A stretch of DNA of 64,000 nucleotides, taken from contig NZ_BAABHJ010000040.1 in NCBI RefSeq assembly GCF_039542035.1, forward strand, positions 434,001 to 498,000. The letters run 5' to 3'. This document shows positions 62,081 through 64,000 of the stretch, one piece after another. Both the position numbers and the translations under genes were made by a program. Below the pieces are notes generated by a model. The model searched no databases and was not told the origin of the DNA. It saw nothing but the letters and a program-made list of their open reading frames with translations. The stretch comes from Actinoallomurus liliacearum. GTDB taxonomy: Bacteria; Actinomycetota; Actinomycetes; Streptosporangiales; Streptosporangiaceae. Within the stretch, counting starts at the first letter, position 1. Each line of letters opens with the position of its first letter.

Positions 62081-64000
62081 CTAAGACGTCTCATCCTCGG
62101 TGACGATCAGCTCAACATTAGCCTTACCTGGATGACGAACGGGGGAGATTGTCGGATTGGAATAGTCGAATTCAATCAGAGGATAGCCGTTCCGGTAAGC
62201 AAAAGGAATCTCGTTATCTGAAATGATAATCTGCACACGGCCGGCGTTGGCTGATGCCTGACTGGCTAGCCGTCCATAGATGGCTGCACATGTGTCCTCT
62301 GCCGTATTTAGAGCAAGGCGCGGCCCATCGAGGATCAACAGTGTGGGATAGCGGGTATCGACATCGCCTAGTGCCACAGTCATCAGGGAGGTCCAGTATG
62401 CAATCTGGATGGCAGTCATCGCTCCCCCTCCGGGGATAGCGGTCCTGCCGTAGACCTTGCCGTTAACTGTGGGTAGATAGCTATCCGGGTCAACACTCGC
62501 AGACTCCACCGCGGCAATCCGCAAATCAATGACGGCGCGCCTAAATTCGGAACCTAGTCGACCGAGCACCACCCTCTTTCGTTCCTCTAGGGCGGCCTTC
62601 CGTGATTTGATATCTGCCCTAAGACTCTCCTGCCGAAGCTTTAGGCGCTCTCGCTCCGCCTCCAGGTCTGCTACGCGATCCCATTGTCGTAGCAGGGCTT
62701 CGAATTGCTCCTGCCGGGCGCGTGCAGCGGCCAGGCGTTCGGACGCGTCGCTAAACGCTTGCAGCCGAGGCGTGACGCGATGTGACGTACGCATGTCTAG
62801 TGAAGCCGTTAGGTTTCGGATCAGTTGTTCCCGGTCGACAATCGCGCGCGTAACCTCCTCAAGTTGCTCTTGGGTAACGTCGATTTGGTCATCCATTTCT
62901 TGGAGTTGAGCATTGAGCTGCCTTGTCTCGTACTGGTCTTCTATTGCCAGGCCCTCAACCGGGTCAGTCTGCAAACAAACACGACACGAATCCGAAGGTA
63001 CATTCCTTTGATTGAGCGATTGCATGCAACGTGGGCACACTGCGAATTCAATGTTGGCTAGGCGCATGCCCGCGTCTTGCATACGGGCCAGCCGTGCGAG
63101 GTCTGCATGAACGCGGTCACGTTCGGCGGCGTATTCATCTTTCTGACGCGATAGGGAGACTTTAGCCGCATGAGCGTCGGCGAGGCTCCGTTCAGCGTCG
63201 GCAAGAAGGTCTCTAAGGGCCTGCGTCTCTCGATCGATTACCGGATCGATTTCTTCCCGGATCGAATCACGCTCGGCCTCGGCTTGCGCCTGGGCGGCAA
63301 CAGCCGCCATAAGGTCTCGCTCCGCTTCTAGTCGACCCGTCGTCTGGCTGTCACGAAGAAACGCCTTGACGGCCTCGATATGCGAGTTTTGCTTTTCAAT
63401 CTCCCCGTTCAAAAGGTTAACTTCAGATTGGAGTGCGAGAATGTCAGGCTCTGTAAGGCCAAACAACAGCTCAAAGACGGCTATGCGTTTTGGAGTATAA
63501 TAGTCGTCTTGGCTGCCTGCGATATCGCGATTCATCGCATACTGTGGAATATATACGTACTTATATATGTCGGCAAAAGTGACGCGATTGCCAGCTTTGC
63601 TGCTCTTGCCCTTCTGCGCTGCAGCTCGCATATCACTGGGCAACCCGAGCTTAGTTAGTAGAAGAGTGTTGATGCTAGGAATGTCATCACCGGCGTGATG
63701 GTCCGGCATGCGTTCCTGGGTCAGAAGATCGGTGACGCGAATCTTTTTCCTTTTCCCCGGATCTACACTCCGAGCCAGACGCAATCGGTCCTGGCCGACT
63801 GTTATATCAACTACTACATCAGTTACATAGTCGGTCGCCACGGCGGCTAGGCGGGCGTCACCTGCTGCGAAGGCAAACTTGATTAGCTCAAGAAGGGTTG
63901 TTTTGCCTACACCGGTAGGACCTGACAATATCGTTAGCTCGGATCGAAAATCGTAACGAACATTCCCCTCGGTCGTGCGCAAGGTGAGCTGATCGATGCG
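62081..64000 (-). CDS. Rad50/SMC-like ABC ATPase with zinc-hook motif, 5' end outside window
   Basis: At least 639 codons. The frame is open to the right edge (upstream codons read RIDQLTL), so the TTG at 63982 is not the start. Residues counted from that TTG: P-loop LSGPTGVGKTTLLE (20-33); coiled coils about 180-310 and 345-490; between them two Cys pairs CPRC (316, 319) and CRVC (333, 336), as in a Rad50 zinc hook. Near the C-terminus, PTLLILDGPR is the Walker B. GC content is lower than in the host. ATPases like this occur in DNA-repair and phage-defence systems. Any partner gene would lie beyond base 64000. Confidence 0.8.
   Translation of the reverse strand, partial: RIDQLTLRTTEGNVRYDFRSELTILSGPTGVGKTTLLELIKFAFAAGDARLAAVATDYVTDVVVDITVGQDRLRLARSVDPGKRKKIRVTDLLTQERMPDHHAGDDIPSINTLLLTKLGLPSDMRAAAQKGKSSKAGNRVTFADIYKYVYIPQYAMNRDIAGSQDDYYTPKRIAVFELLFGLTEPDILALQSEVNLLNGEIEKQNSHIEAVKAFLRDSQTTGRLEAERDLMAAVAAQAQAEAERDSIREEIDPVIDRETQALRDLLADAERSLADAHAAKVSLSRQKDEYAAERDRVHADLARLARMQDAGMRLANIEFAVCPRCMQSLNQRNVPSDSCRVCLQTDPVEGLAIEDQYETRQLNAQLQEMDDQIDVTQEQLEEVTRAIVDREQLIRNLTASLDMRTSHRVTPRLQAFSDASERLAAARARQEQFEALLRQWDRVADLEAERERLKLRQESLRADIKSRKAALEERKRVVLGRLGSEFRRAVIDLRIAAVESASVDPDSYLPTVNGKVYGRTAIPGGGAMTAIQIAYWTSLMTVALGDVDTRYPTLLILDGPRLALNTAEDTCAAIYGRLASQASANAGRVQIIISDNEIPFAYRNGYPLIEFDYSNPTISPVRHPGKANVELIVTEDETS

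Larger units (their letters stand above)
50686..64000. mobile_element. Probable actinomycete integrative and conjugative element (AICE), left part
   Basis: It begins at the 3' end of tRNA-Ser(GCU) and carries integrase, excisionase, TraB/FtsK-type translocase, small transfer genes (DUF2637 and others), a NUDIX gene and GntR-type regulators, the known AICE set. Two cargo genes lie between the tRNA and the integrase. No Rep or primase-polymerase gene was recognised. The right end is not in the window: I see no second copy of the tRNA 3' sequence. The extent is therefore inferred. Confidence 0.75.

Noticed and set aside
50596..64000. Second copy of the tRNA-Ser 3' end as right attachment site
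   Set aside because: I looked for GGTTCAAATCCCCGAG and close variants to the right and found none; the right end is probably outside the window.
1..64000. Riboswitches, T-boxes or biosynthetic gene cluster signatures
   Set aside because: No conserved riboswitch core was recognised, and no PKS, NRPS or RiPP core genes are present.

Overview
The window is high-GC actinobacterial chromosome. Nearly all codons end in G or C. It carries a bacterial proteasome activator (Bpa), a mycothiol-dependent-isomerase-type protein, STAS and RsbW-like switch proteins, ECF and SigE-type sigma factors, two serine tRNAs and an actinomycete-type integrative element. A member of the Streptosporangiales/Thermomonosporaceae or a close relative would fit; that placement is inference. 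Many transcription units open with a TANNNT hexamer 6-8 nt before an ATG/GTG and no ribosome-binding site, which is the signature of leaderless mRNAs.

Layout. 1-12.3 kb: end of an NCS1 permease, a 28-aa zinc-ribbon peptide, a PAS/GAF histidine kinase, an RsbW-like ATPase, an NNMT-like methyltransferase, arginine deiminase (arcA), an ECF sigma factor with its membrane partner, a proline-rich HhH protein, an acyl-CoA synthetase and a 55-aa membrane protein. A DnaA-box-like cluster lies at 11.5 kb. 12.4-19.2 kb: STAS protein, GT2 and two polytopic glycosyltransferases around a large membrane-anchored phosphoesterase-like protein, probably an envelope glycan locus. 19.3-27.4 kb: pheA, two secreted Ig-like genes (one frameshifted) and a hisN-like gene inserted before serS, then a HAD phosphatase, bpa and a quinone oxidoreductase. 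27.5-38.7 kb: ParA/MinD-like ATPase, tRNA-Ser(UGA), MOSC protein, small membrane proteins, M15 peptidase lipoprotein, MarR, LysR-SDR pair, pirin, voltage-gated channel, DUF1801 protein. 38.9-41.2 kb: a TetR-controlled operon behind a perfect 38-bp palindrome. 41.3-50.0 kb: AAA ATPase bordered by CTAG repeats, isochorismatase, GlxA regulator, FAD monooxygenase, MauE-like and double-psi-barrel genes joined by two duplicated micro-ORFs, SigE-type sigma factor, acyl-CoA synthetase.

50.6-64 kb: tRNA-Ser(GCU) followed by a probable integrative and conjugative element (AICE) that runs off the right edge. It holds two cargo genes, integrase, excisionase, a TraB/FtsK translocase and a run of small transfer genes, all on the minus strand behind a consensus TTGACA/TGTAAT promoter. 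A regulatory block follows: two paralogous HTH-DUF5919 proteins, NUDIX, HD, tandem-GntR, single GntR and RsbW-like genes. Its promoters carry helically phased GACGTC-like hexamers. The block ends in a lower-GC Rad50-like zinc-hook ATPase that is cut by the window edge. No replication initiator was recognised, and the second attachment site is not in the window.
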